Shown piece by piece: positions 23,411-33,248 of a stretch of 64,000 bases of DNA. Source of the DNA: Plotosus lineatus (taxonomy: Eukaryota; Chordata; Actinopteri; Siluriformes; Plotosidae); contig CM045734.1 of NCBI GenBank assembly GCA_024760905.1, forward strand, positions 42,279,564 to 42,343,563, given 5' to 3'. The notes below the pieces were generated by a model. It was not told the DNA's origin. It searched no databases and was given only the letters and a program-made list of their open reading frames with translations. Position 1 is the first letter of the stretch, and the number at the start of each line of letters is the position of its first letter. The position numbers were made by a program, and so were the translations under genes.

Positions 23411-23690
23411 CTTTGCACGTTACTACGTCACTCACCCTAATCACGCGCGACCTGGTTGCTCCAGGTTTCACCCCCACCATGGAGTGGGAGTCCCAGAGGC
23501 TTTTCCCCACCCCCTCATACGACGCCTCCTAAGGAAAATGCCCGGAGGTACCCTGAATGCCCAGAGGTACCCTGACTGGACTGGAACAAATTAGGCGTTT
23601 AACATGTAAGATGTGACCCCTACTTACAAAATCCCCACAGTACGAAAATGGCTCTGGAACGGATTAATTCCGTAAGTTGGGGGCCGACTG

Positions 23691-23852
23691 TAGTGTGTGT
23701 GTGTGTGTGTGTGTGCGCGAGTGTATTGCCCGCCTATGGACTGGCAAACCTTTTTATGGTGTACCCTATCATCACCTAGATTAGGTTGATATTGACTCCA
23801 GCCTCCCTGCAATCCTAGTTGGATTAAATGGATCAGGAAATAAATGAATGAA
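23691..23852 (+). mobile_element. SINE-D, right half
   Basis: Continues the copy interrupted at 19731: a (TG)n expansion in the gtgtgaatg position, then tatggactggcaaacc and tail-1 words (ccagcctccctgcaatccta, ggattaaatggatcagg) ending aatgaatgaatg. Confidence 0.75.
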
Positions 23853-24029
23853 TGTGTGACTAGTGGAGAGAACATATGTATCCATTGACGTTTCACATGG
23901 CACCAACTGGTGTATATAATGCCAGATCCTTGTTGTTGTATAATAGCACCCAACGATAGGTTACTTTATATTACTACTATCATGATCACTTATGTCTACA
24001 GCCTCTGACAAGTAGCTTCTTGTGGATGT

Positions 24030-24430
24030 GAGAAGCTAGAATTTCCAACTGATCTAGTAGTCACCACAAAGCACACAGATATGCTGCTACTATCACGGGA
24101 GAAGAAAACCATCCACATATAGAGCTCACAGTCCCCTGGGAGGATAGACTCGATATTTCTCACGAGCTGAAACTAGTGAAGTACCCGGCGTTGGTAGACA
24201 AAGCACACATCAAAGGGTGGCTAGTAAGCCTGATGCCAGTTGAGGATGGTTGTACGGGCTTTATTGTATCAACAACAAGGAACTTCCTTTGCAGGTTAGG
24301 TCTTTCCCCTACCACTACAAAGAAGGCAATCAAGGCCATAGGTGCGTTGGCAGAGTCACGCTCGAGATGGCTATGGATGAAAAGGAGGGAAGTGTGGATC
24401 TCAGCCAATCAGAAACCAGGGGAGTAGAGT
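24030..24430 (+). pseudogene. LINE-type reverse transcriptase C-terminal remnant
   Basis: Reads TVPWEDRLDISHELKLVKY, then KGWLVSLMPVEDGCTGFIVS and LSPTTTKKAIKAIGALAES, with WLWMKRREV after it. This order matches the region after the RT domain in a type of animal non-LTR element I recall (R2/Hero-like in flavour). A frame break separates VVTTKHTDMLLLSREKKTIH (about 24050-24110) from the main stretch. No RT catalytic core, endonuclease or ends remain. It is the 3' coding end of an old insertion, and downstream unique DNA to 24990 may include its 3' UTR. Clade assignment is weak; that it is a retroelement is more secure. Confidence 0.45.
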
Positions 24431-24990
24431 GTGGCTGCACCTACAATGTACATCAGCAGCACCTAGCCAATCAAGTCAAGAGAGTAGAATGCATTTACGC
24501 CTACATAAGATCTTCAAAACATGCAGCCAGAAGCTAGTTTCTGTCTTTGCTGCCCCACTCAGATGAAGCGTTCAGGTTTAGGGGCGAAACACTAACGACC
24601 GTGAGATTCCTGCTGAAGATGCAGACTGGGTATAAAGGCAGACGAAGAAACTACTTGCCCGAAGTTGCAGAGGTCCCAAAGCCCACCAAGCTTTGCGTAG
24701 TGATGCATCATGGATGTTTTAAGAAACTCACTCAAAAGGTAATGACTTACTAGGGCCAAAAGGCCTACAAACAGACGAACACCTACAATTTCATGCAGAA
24801 AGAAAATTGCCATGTCACAGTACCTTCCTTGTAGCTCAGATGAAAGGTAATCCATCTGTCCAATCAATCAATTAATCAGTCAATATATTAATCAATCAGT
24901 TAATTGATAATTTTTATTTAACTGGGATAATGAGAGGGTATTCATATTTCATATGAAAATGCATTAGTGTTTTCTATTTCTAAAGTTTAA
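24431..24990. other. unique DNA, possibly LINE 3' UTR plus flank
   Basis: Nothing recognised with confidence. Small (caat)n-like words lie at about 24861-24905. Confidence 0.4.
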
Positions 24991-25300
24991 ATACACAGTA
25001 GGCCCTTGGCTATTCGCGGTTTTGAAATCACGGTTTGCATATTCGCGGACTGCCGAGCAACTCTCACGTGATTCAAATTCAGCCAATGGCTGTCCTTCTT
25101 CCTGCTGATTAGTTGAGATGATGTAACGCCCCTTTTTCCGCATTTGCGCGCAAGTTGTCAATGAGCCTTTTTTTTTACTGTGTTTTAATTACCAATTAAG
25201 TTCTATGATGTCACTCAAACGCCTGCTAAGGACCAGAAAAAGGTAATGACGTTGGATGTCTCTTCTGAAGAAATAAGACTTTCTCCGGAAGCAGTGCTTA
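24991..25300 (+). mobile_element. Tigger-like element, one end only
   Basis: Left end cagtaggcccttggctattc, then gcggttttgaaatcacgg, followed by CpG-bearing sequence. Near 25215-25300 the frame reads SLKRLLRTRKR then VMTLDVSSEEIRLS, reminiscent of the start of a Tigger/jerky-type DNA-binding domain, broken by a stop and a shift. The right end is missing. Low-confidence assignment. Confidence 0.4.
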
Positions 25301-26115
25301 AAAATTAATAATGAATTACTACATAAATGACACATATTGCATTATTATATCTATGGTTAATTACTTAGCTAGTGGTTGCAAAAGATAGTAATGCCACTAT
25401 CAGTTATCTGCATATGATTGACACCTCAGTGATTAAGTATTGCTAGTGCCATGTATGCCCAGTAGCTAAATTATCATCCAGACGTTCCTGAATCTTGTCT
25501 TGCAGGACCCATTATCATGCTTCGGTATTTTTTTTCCTGTTACAAATACCAGTACATATAATTCATTTAACAAGGATATTAAGAGCCCTTCCTGAGTTGA
25601 AATAGGTGTAATAGAGTAGGGAGAATTAAAATGTGCAGGACACGGGGTCCTCCAGGACCATGCTTGGAAAGCTTTATTCTAAAACTAACCTTCATCTAGG
25701 TGATCAGAGGGGTATGACGAACTCTTGGTTATAACAAGCAGGTCAGAATATTTGATCTGTTGTCTGATTCTGTATGTCAGATGTATAGGGGTGGTATTTT
25801 ATTTTAAAATATATCTTGATGTATCTGTCCCCATCACTAAGACTTGGAATTTAGAAAATTTAGAAAAAAGTCAAAAAGGCACTAGAAATAAATATAAAAC
25901 ACTGTATAAGTAAAATCTTTAGTGAAAAAAAAGTGTCTTTTTTGTAATTCAGAAAAATGTTTGGTAAGCTAATGGTAACCTTTTTAAAACAAATAGCCAG
26001 GTTCACTTAAAAGCTAGTTAATGTTAAGATATGTAGTAAATTCTAAATATTATCACTCTTAATTTCCCAGTTTTACAGGATAGCAGTCATGTGATTAAAG
26101 GAATTGTCAGTGTTG
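25301..26115. other. unique AT-rich noncoding DNA
   Basis: No element or gene recognised. Confidence 0.5.
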
Positions 26116-26119
26116 AACC

Positions 26120-26120
<1 letters not shown>

Positions 26121-26215
<95 letters not shown>
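26121..26215. repeat. (TA)n microsatellite
   Basis: About 95 bp of TA repeat with one ttta interruption near 26141-26143. It abuts the left arm of the inverted repeat. Confidence 0.97.
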
Positions 26216-26216
<1 letters not shown>

Positions 26217-26218
<2 letters not shown>

Positions 26219-26508
26219 GAATCCATACAGAAAAGAACCCAACCCTGGGACTTGAACCCAGGACCTTCTTGCTGTGAGGCAGGCATGCTATCCACTAAAC
26301 CAACATGCTGTCTTGGAAGGTAATTAGTGATGTGGAATGTATTGTTAAGCTGTGACACATATCAAAATGTACATATTTAAAAAAAAATGGACCACAAGTT
26401 TTTTTTGTTTTATTTTTACATGCCGTTATTGTTAAATGCATAAACACATTCGGTAGCTTACTTGAATAATTCTCACATTCCAAGTTAACTGTCTTAGCCG
26501 CTGTATAT
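26217..26508 (-). repeat. inverted repeat, left arm (includes SINE-D head)
   Basis: Reverse complement of 26922-27212 at roughly 95% identity by eye. The arm includes a tRNA-like SINE-D head (complement of gcctcacagcaagaaggtcc and gggttcaagtcccagg) plus about 190 bp of flank ending cagcggctaagacag. The two arms encode near-identical nonsense peptides, which reflects the duplication and not a gene. Confidence 0.9.
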
Positions 26509-26921
26509 TAAAAAAGTGGTATGTTCTCTGACTCAGCAGGAAACGTGACAGGTCCATTAAGTGGTCTGCGACAAAGATTTTAAGTCTACAATATGCCTAA
26601 CTGCCAGCAAAACTGCAACTAGCCATTAGCCCTGACCTTTGTCTTTGGAGTAGTAACTAATACAGCCTCCTGCCAATTCACAACCAACCATGCTGTGGAT
26701 ATTTAATTACTCACTGAAATCATTCCCTTTGTTTTTGGTTATAGCAGCATATTCAATGTCCAGATGAATAGAGCTAAATTCACCTTTGGTCGCATGTGGA
26801 GAAAATGATATCATCATAAAGGGAATAAAAAAATTGGTAGTTTTTTGCACCTGGATATAATAGATTTGTTCTCTTAGCACCTAGGTTCAATTATATATAA
26901 TAACCTATATATATATATATA
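26509..26921. other. spacer between inverted repeat arms
   Basis: About 410 bp of unique sequence ending in a short (TA)n run at about 26907-26924. Confidence 0.7.
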
Positions 26922-27212
26922 TATACAGCGGCTAAGACAGTTAACTTGGAATGTGATAATTATTCAAGTAAGCTACCGAATGTGTTTATGCACTTAACAA
27001 TAAAGCCATGTAAAAATAAAACAAAAAAAACTTGTGGTCCATTTTTTATAAAATATGTACATTTTGATGTGTGTCCCAGCTTAACAATACATTCCACATC
27101 ACTAATTACCTTCCAAGACAGCATATTAGTTTAGTGGATAGCATGCCTGCCTCACAGCAAGAAGGTCCTGGGTTCAAGTCCCAGGGTTGGGTTCTTTTCT
27201 GTATGGATTCAA
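26922..27212 (+). repeat. inverted repeat, right arm
   Basis: Partner of 26217-26508, from cagcggctaagacagttaac through tctgtatggattcaa. On this side the SINE-D continues past the arm to tail 1, so this arm looks like the original and the left arm the copy. Confidence 0.9.
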
Positions 27213-27345
27213 GACATTATGAAGGCATGGCAAATTGTCCTGGGTGCACCCTGCCTTCGCCCACTGTCAGCCGAGTTAGGTTCCAGCCTCCCGCGAACCT
27301 AATAGAAATAATCAGTTTAGCAAATGAGTGAGTAATTACTTTCCA
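27118..27345 (+). mobile_element. SINE-D, internally deleted
   Basis: Head tagtttagtggatagcatgc with B box gggttcaagtccc, then a jump to tail-1-like sequence (ggcatggcaaattgtcctgg, ccagcctcccgcgaacctaat) ending caaatgagtgagta. The body between is missing. Confidence 0.7.
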
Positions 27346-27355
27346 TTATACGTAA

Positions 27356-27486
27356 TGAACTGCGATGGCCTGGCGAGATGTCCAGGGTGTACCCTGCAGT
27401 TGCCCCGAGTCGGCTGAGATGGGTGCCAGCCTCCCCGCGACCTTAATTAGGATTAAGCGGTTCAGAAAATGAATAAATGAATGTAC
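27356..27486 (+). mobile_element. isolated tail 1
   Basis: gcgatggcctggcgagatgt through cttaattaggattaagcgg and (aatg)n. No head or body, so it is either a strongly 5'-truncated SINE or the end of the source LINE. Confidence 0.75.
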
Positions 27487-27965
27487 ACAATGAAGTTACA
27501 ATAGAATAAGGTTCAAACAATTTAACATATCACAGAAGACTTCACATATTTAATTAAATTATGGTCAAGAGCAAGCATTAAAACTGAAAGTACAATTATG
27601 GTTGCTGAAGGATTTCTATCATATCAAACAGACTTCATAAAATTCTGTCCAGTCAGATACAAACAGCTAGAATAAACACAGGGAAGAAAATAGATTTTGC
27701 CTTGAATTCACAAAAGACCAGCCACAAGTGAACCCAAAAATGCATCGCTGGTGTATCATTGGAATTAGCTTGTCAAATTATGTTTGTGTATGTTTGTGCA
27801 CAACCTTCCTAATTCCATTATCTAAGCTTATTTACATTCACATAGTCATTGCATTTACAGTATTAGCAAAACATCTAACCATGGAGGCATTCATCAGAAA
27901 CAAAATCAATTACGTACCTTAATATTCAATCAAACATGTTTTTGGATTTTTTTTTTGTTTGTTTT
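27487..27965. other. unique AT-rich DNA
   Basis: No element or gene recognised. Confidence 0.45.
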
Positions 27966-27969
27966 TTCA

Positions 27970-28326
27970 AATTTGAGGGCAGTGGTGGCCTGGTGGTAAG
28001 GTACTGGATTACCAATCATAAGGTGGTGGAGTGGTGTAGGGTTCAAGCCTCACTGTTAACAGTTGTCCCCTCAGTGCAGCTAACTGGGTTATCAAAGGCC
28101 GGCCATGTCTCTCACCGTCTGTGGTGAGCAGCATATAAAAGAACCATTGCTGACCCTTTGTCTAGAGTAGGCTGCATAGCCTTCAGCGTGTTTCTGCTCT
28201 GTGATGGGCTGGCTTGCTGTCCAGGGTGTACTCTGCCCTTGCCCAGAGTTGGCTGCGATGGACGCCAGCCTCCCTGTGATTCTAATTGGGATTAAACGGT
28301 TCAGAAAAATGAATGAATGAATGCTT
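27970..28326 (+). mobile_element. SINE-A, tail 1, full length
   Basis: Head gggcagtggtggcctggtgg with a small insertion before the B box (gggttcaagcc), body, and tail 1 ending gaatgaatgaatg. Confidence 0.85.
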
Positions 28327-28826
28327 CTGACTTCAAAGAAGCACAATAGCTTTATCCCTCAAATATTAAAGCTGTCATTTCTATATAAATATTAATTTTA
28401 CAGCAAGTGAGACACACCTTCATGCAATACATTTACACAGAAGGGGTTAATAAAAAGGCATTAGTGACAATACTCAAAGAGCGATATAATGGCAACATTC
28501 ATCTCCTCTGGTCAGATTCAGGGACGGTTTCATATCACCATTTTAGAGATGTACTGCATATAGTTTACTGGAGGGTATTATCTGCCACTGGGCTTCTATG
28601 TAGTGCATCACTGTTTGTCAAACGAGGTTCTAGTGAAATGTAAAAGGGTCAATCATGGTATTGGTAGATTGAATATGCTGTACCATTTGTTTGCCAAAAC
28701 AACATCCATCATTTCCACTGTCTGTGGAGGTAATAAGTACTTGGTACATTTTTGACCAGTATGTAGAACCAATTTTATCAAACTGGTTTGGAGCGAAGAA
28801 AATACTGAAAGGCACAAACAACCAGC
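28327..28826. other. unique DNA
   Basis: No element or gene recognised. Confidence 0.45.
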
Positions 28827-29274
28827 TGCAAAAGTTCAGTTCATCAGTTCATTTTCTGTAACCGCTTAATCCTAATTAGGGAGGCTGGTGCCCATCCCAG
28901 CCGACTCTGGGTGAGGGCAGAGTACACCCGAGACAGCTTGCCAGGCCATCGCAGGGCCACAGTGCATCATCTGATTTGCATGTTTGATTTGGCATAGGTT
29001 TTTATGTCGGATGCCCTTCCTGACACAACCCTTTAGCAAGGGGTAGAAACAATCTGACGGCTTTGCAGCTACTCTTTACAAAAGTCAGCAATGTTTTTTT
29101 TTACATAAACCTCTCACCATAGACAGTGAGAGACATGGCCGGCGTTTGATAACCCAGTTAGTTGCACTGGGGGGACAGTGACAACCTTGTTGAGAGTGAG
29201 ACTTGAACCCCCAACCTTAGGATCAGCGATCCAGCGCCCTATATCACTAGGCCACCTTTGCCCTACATGCAAAA
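28827..29274 (-). mobile_element. chimeric SINE-A carrying tail 2 and then tail 1
   Basis: Minus strand, read from the head at about 29265: body, then tail 2 (complement of ggatgcccttcctgac and catcatctgatttgcatg) down to about 28958, then directly tail 1 (complement of ccaggccatcgcaggg through ccgcttaatcctaattag) to about 28838. Other copies have one tail only. A 7-bp repeat, tgcaaaa, at 28827-28833 and 29268-29274 brackets the whole unit, which suggests a single insertion. Confidence 0.8.
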
Positions 29275-30058
29275 TTAATATATGAAATAAATGTTCCAAA
29301 TAGTAAAATTTTCATTATTGACTGAATCCCTTTCTCAGGTGACATTATACTGGCCTCTGTTGACGCCAACTACACCAGATCCTTTTTTTTTGTGTGTTCT
29401 TCTCCCCGCAGATAATACTGCACGATTTCAATCCATACCAACTGTATACACAATGCGTCGCCAACAGAGAATTAACAAGCTCTATCTGCCATTTGAATGA
29501 AATGGCAGACAGACTTTGTTAATTCTCGGTTAATGACATGGTTCTGTTTTTCCACTTATGCTTGGATGGAGGAAAAGCGTGTGGCTGTATAAAAATATAA
29601 AATTTCAGAGAGTTAATTAAATTTTACTTTGCTTTAAAAAAAAAAAAAAAACTGATGGGGGCCATCCCCATCCTCTTGCAGTAATCGGAATCCCAAAATA
29701 TTAATCTTCCCAAAATAGTTAAACAACATAATTTTAATGCAATAAAGAAGGCTGTATAGATGGTAAGATTCAATGAGCATCAGGTTGCTTCCTTACTTAA
29801 AAAAAAAAAAAAAGTTCATAACATCAAAGCCAATCATCAGTCTTTGGGAACAAAGTCACAGCTTGACAGAAGATTACATCTCTTCACTGACTGTCAGCCA
29901 ACAGTTTTTAAATAACATTCGTAAGAGTTGGTGATTATGTCAAAGTGACCTTCAGCAAGGCTGGAATATGGCCAGATGTGTGTTTATGAAGGAAGCATGG
30001 TTCAAGTAATGCACAAGGTTATCCTGGAATAAAATCTGCTTCTATCTGTTCTAACAGT
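29275..30058. other. unique DNA with A-rich runs
   Basis: A runs lie at about 29636-29651 and 29799-29813. No gene recognised; the region just before 30060 may hold decayed transposon sequence. Confidence 0.4.
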
Positions 30059-30059
30059 G

Positions 30060-30370
30060 TTCTTACATATGTGTTTCTTCCTTGAGGATAATGCAGCATG
30101 TCACAAAACTAAATCTCTCAAATTGTGGATGGAGAACCATAAGATCGTGACAATGGCATAGCCAGTTCAATCTCCAGACCTGAATCTCATTGAAAACCAC
30201 TGCGGTGTGATCAGAAAATAAATATATTATCAAAAGCCAGCAATCAAAGCTGAGCTGATGTAATTTTTGCCGCGGGAGTGGCATAAAGTCACCCAGGAGC
30301 AACATGAAAGACTAGTGGTGAGCATGTCAAAACACAGAAATGCTGTGATTAAAATGTCAGGGTTATTTCA
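30060..30370 (+). pseudogene. Tc1/mariner transposase C-terminal remnant
   Basis: The frame starting at about 30068 reads FLEDNAACHKTKSLKLWMEN, then VQSPDLNLIENHCGVIRK and EWHKVTQEQHERLVVSMSKH. These match the C-terminal part of the DDE catalytic domain of Tc1-type transposases (usual forms DNAPCHKA and SPDLNPIEN). The second catalytic Asp (in DNA) and the Glu of IEN are retained, but the DNA-binding half and both terminal repeats were not found. In-frame stops occur near 30162 and 30225. It is a dead fragment of an old insertion. Confidence 0.7.
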
Positions 30371-30477
30371 CCAAATATTGATTCATTGAAGTGTTCATAT
30401 TCCTCAAACACAATCTGAAGAATGGAGAAACTGATTTTGCTGTAGTTTATTTTTTTCCAGAGCGGTTTATTCCAATA

Positions 30478-31225
30478 CAGTCACTATTCGAGTTACAACC
30501 TAGATCGGTTCCGACCAACCAGTCGTAAGTCGGATTTGTCGTAAGTCGGATATTTAACACAACGAAACCGAAACCACCCAGCACTCGCTATGAATTCATG
30601 TGAAGCGTATTCTTCACCTGCACGTTCTTTCAACATGCGAAATAAACTTGTAGCGTTACTTTGCGCTGCTCGCAACATCACTTTCATATTTCTTTGCCCA
30701 TTATCTTCCAATCACATTTATAGCAACTTTTCCATTTCTGCAATTGGTCCCTCTTGCTGTTTGGTGATGATAGTTGACTTAATTGGGGCTGCTGCTTTCA
30801 CTGCTTCCTTAATGCAATCCTTGTCCTTCAAATTTGTTGACACTGTGGGGTGGGAGAGATGGAGATCTCAAGCGATGGAACTTACTTTTTTTCCTCCTTC
30901 ATACTGCTTTATCACTTTCATCTTCATCTCCGACGACAGTGCCTTCCTTACTTTCTTGGTAGAATTGCCATCTGATGAATCGAACTTCCTCTTGGGGGCC
31001 ATGGTAACGGTGTACAGTAAATGAATGTAAAGTTGTACTGTAAAAGAGATGTTACTGCGACGGTCTCTAGTTAATGAGTGTAGTGGTAGACTGCTGTGAT
31101 GCCATAACTATCTTACACGCTGCGCTGCCAGACATATACAGTGAACTCATAATAGGCATCTGCTAGACGTGGTCGTAAGTACGGGTGGTCGTAACTCACG
31201 TACGTCGTAACTCGGATAGTGACTG
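30478..31225 (-). mobile_element. Tigger/pogo-like transposon, internally deleted
   Basis: TA at 30476-30477 and 31226-31227. Inverted ends: cagtcactattcgagttac (left) and the complement of cagtcactatccgagttac (right). It encodes the start of a transposase on the minus strand (next entry). At about 750 bp it lacks the catalytic domain. Confidence 0.85.
30515..31002 (-). pseudogene. Tigger-type transposase N-terminal DNA-binding remnant
   Basis: Starts at the ATG complementary to 31000-31002: MAPKRKFDSSDGNSTKKVRK, then LSSEMKMKVIKQYEGGKKVS, the first helix-turn-helix of a CENP-B/Tigger-type domain. After a TGA the frame continues with LHLSHPTVSTNLKDKDCIKE. After further TAA and TGA codons, NATSLFRMLKERAGEEYA and FIASAGWFRFR match the second helix-turn-helix (usual form ASxGWFxRF). 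The DDE catalytic domain is absent. At least three in-frame stops show it is inactive. Confidence 0.8.
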
Positions 31226-31261
31226 TATTTTAAGATGCACTGCATTTTTTCTTTCTTTGCA

Positions 31262-31541
31262 TTATTCATTCATTCATTTTCTGAACTGCTTAATCCTATT
31301 TCCGGTCATGGGGAGGCTGGTACACATTCCAGCCGACATACTAGCTGGTTCTTTTACACGCCTTTCATCATAGACAGTAAGAGACATAGCCAACCTTTGA
31401 TAACACAGTTAGATGCGGGATGGCGTCGGGATGGGGGGGTTGCAACAGTAGTACCAGCATGTTGATAATAGGGCTTTAACCCCCCAACCTTCGGATAAAT
31501 AATCCAGCACATTACCACCAGGCCACCACTGCCCAACATAA
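31262..31541 (-). mobile_element. SINE-A, tail 1, internally deleted
   Basis: Complement of tail 1 (cttaatcctatttccggtc, cattccagccgac), a jump at about 31341 to the body (ttcttttacacgcctttc), an expanded G-rich stretch at about 31416-31440, and a head ending ccaccactgccc. Confidence 0.75.
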
Positions 31542-31604
31542 AACAACGAACAAACAAATTAATTAAAAAAATAAAATTAAATTAAATAATAAGTATAATC
31601 AGTA

Positions 31605-31862
31605 TTGCTGGGAGGCTGGCGCCCATCTCCGCTAACTCTAAACGAAAGAGGTGTGCACCCTGGATAGCTCGCCAGACCATTGCAAGGCAAACACACACAA
31701 CCATTCACACTAACACCTAGAAGCAATTTGGAACCACCAATCAGCTGGCTGCTCATGTTTTTTGACTGTAGAAGGAAGCTTGAGTACCAACAAACTCTAT
31801 ACAAAAATGCTCTGAATCCAGGATCTTCTTGCTATCAGGAAAAATGTACTGACCACTGCGCT
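31605..31862 (-). mobile_element. SINE-D
   Basis: Complement of tail 1 (ggaggctggcgcccatctcc, ccctggatagctcgccagac), the body (ccattcacactaacacctag, tggctgctcatg) and a decayed head (ccaggatcttcttgctatcagg). Confidence 0.7.
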
Positions 31863-31974
31863 ATCGAAGTTGTTTACCAATGTGCTACCAAATTGTTTAC
31901 AAAATTTGTTTTACATTTACAGCTTTTGGCTGTTTTGCTAAAGAAAGTTGCTTTGTGATCATGACACTACAAAT

Positions 31975-32200
31975 ATAATTGCGTTATGCTTCAGGGTTGA
32001 AGGGGAAGCTAGAGCCAATCCATGTTGACGTCGGAAAAAAGATCAGGGCAAAGACACAAAAACTAATATTCATACTCACATTCACATGTATGGACAATTT
32101 AGAGGAGCAAGGTGAGCTAATGTGTATGTCTTTGAACTATGGGAGGAAACCAGTGCATCCAGATGAAAGCCGCACAAGCATGAGAAGAACATATTAGGAC
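31975..32200 (-). mobile_element. old SINE-D-like fragment
   Basis: Words such as agagccaatccatgttgac, cacattcacatgtatggac and gtatgtctttgaactatggg, with gaggaaaccagtg, match the SINE-D body in reverse orientation at low identity. No clean ends. Confidence 0.45.
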
Positions 32201-32227
32201 AGAAAGGTTTTGCATGTCATCATTACA

Positions 32228-32575
32228 TTTAGCAGTTCAGTTATTTTCTGTACCCGCTTAATCCTAATTAGAGTTGCGGGGAGGCTGGCGCCCATCCCAG
32301 CCAACTTCGGGCGAGGGCAGAGTACACCCTGGACAGCTCTCCAGGCCATCGCAGTGCAAAAACATGCTGACGGCTTTGCAGCTACTCTTGTCGAAAGTCA
32401 GCAATGGCTCTTTTACATGCCTCACACCATAGACAGTGAGAGACATGGCCAGCCTTTGATAACCCAGTTAGCTGCACTGGGAGGACAGTGACAACCTTGC
32501 GGAGAGTGGGACTTGAACTCCCAACCTTTGGATCAGCGATCCAGTGCCCTATACCACTAGACCACCACTGCCCCT
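32228..32575 (-). mobile_element. SINE-A, tail 1, full length
   Basis: Complement of tail 1 (cgcttaatcctaattagag onward), body, B box and a head ending ccaccactgcccc. One of the cleaner minus-strand copies. Confidence 0.88.
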
Positions 32576-32655
32576 TACATTTAGCAGTACTTTAGTTAAT
32601 CGACATACTCTGATACATATAGCTACCATTATCTTTATGATCTACAGTATAGTTC

Positions 32656-32682
32656 ATTTTTTTTTTTTTTTTTTTTTTTTGG
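32656..32682. repeat. poly(T) run
   Basis: About 26 consecutive T, just before the next SINE-A. Confidence 0.95.
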
Positions 32683-32694
32683 CAGAGATGGTTA

Positions 32695-33115
32695 TCATGT
32701 GGCACTGGTGGCCTGGTGCTAGATTACTGACCCCATGATCTTGGGTTCAAGCCCCACTATCAACATGTCATATCAACAATATCCCCACAGTGCTATGGCT
32801 GTAATAACTGCATATTAATAACTGGCAATAACTAATAACTGGTATAACTATAACTAATAACCTAACTAATAACTAATAACTAATAACTAATAACCTAATA
32901 ACTGGCTGTATCAACGGCTGGTCATGTTTCTCACTGTCTATGGTGAGATGCTGTAAAATAACCATTGCTGACTTACATAAAAAGTCGGCTGTGTAGCCGT
33001 CAGTATAGTTCTGCTCTGCGATGGCCTGGTGATCTGTCCAGGGTGCACTATCGCTCTATGTGAGATCGCAACCCTAAGTAGGATTAAGTGGTTCAAAATA
33101 AAATGAATGAATAAA
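32695..33115 (+). mobile_element. SINE-A, tail 1, with internal minisatellite expansion
   Basis: Head cactggtggcctggtgc, body and tail 1 to aatgaatgaataaatgg, interrupted at about 32800-32905 by repeats of taataactaataac. The repeat lies where other copies read ctaactgggttatcaa, so it probably grew from that segment. Confidence 0.75.
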
Positions 33116-33246
33116 TGGTTATAATACGTAGTGATTTAATTAAATGTCTTTGTCAATGCTTTTTAGTTTTATCCAATCACCAGAATAGTTTGTTTGAAAA
33201 AAAGGTAAAAAGAAGGAGCATAAAATGCTAAGATAATTTTACACAA
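33116..33246. other. short unique interval
   Basis: Nothing recognised. Confidence 0.4.
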
Positions 33247-33248
33247 TA

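Larger units (their letters stand above)
20545..23590 (-). mobile_element. GC-rich non-LTR retrotransposon
   Basis: About 3 kb, markedly GC- and CpG-rich against an AT-rich background. Encodes endonuclease-RT remnants on the minus strand (next entry). Its 3' side lies near 20545 and its 5' side near 23590, both within the Tigger-like element. No clear target duplication was found, and the clade is not certain. It is not the RTE family at 12410-15393. Confidence 0.85.
19732..23690. mobile_element. Tigger/pogo-like transposon carrying a LINE
   Basis: Flanked by TA at 19730-19731 and 23691-23692. Terminal inverted repeats: cagtctcccaacttaca (left) and the complement of cagtcggcccccaactta (right). 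The non-LINE interior is 19732-~20540 and ~23590-23690. It holds two tandem copies of a ~214-bp unit (about 19951-20155 and 20182-20352) and GA runs. No transposase of its own was recognised. Confidence 0.7.

Noticed and set aside
20558..23599. Plus-strand open frames of 120-143 codons in the GC-rich block
   Set aside because: They oppose the minus-strand LINE protein; high GC lowers stop frequency and creates spurious frames.
26295..27134. Two near-identical 62-residue frames as a conserved small protein
   Set aside because: The similarity comes from the recent inverted duplication; the frame includes a SINE flank and shows no coding bias.
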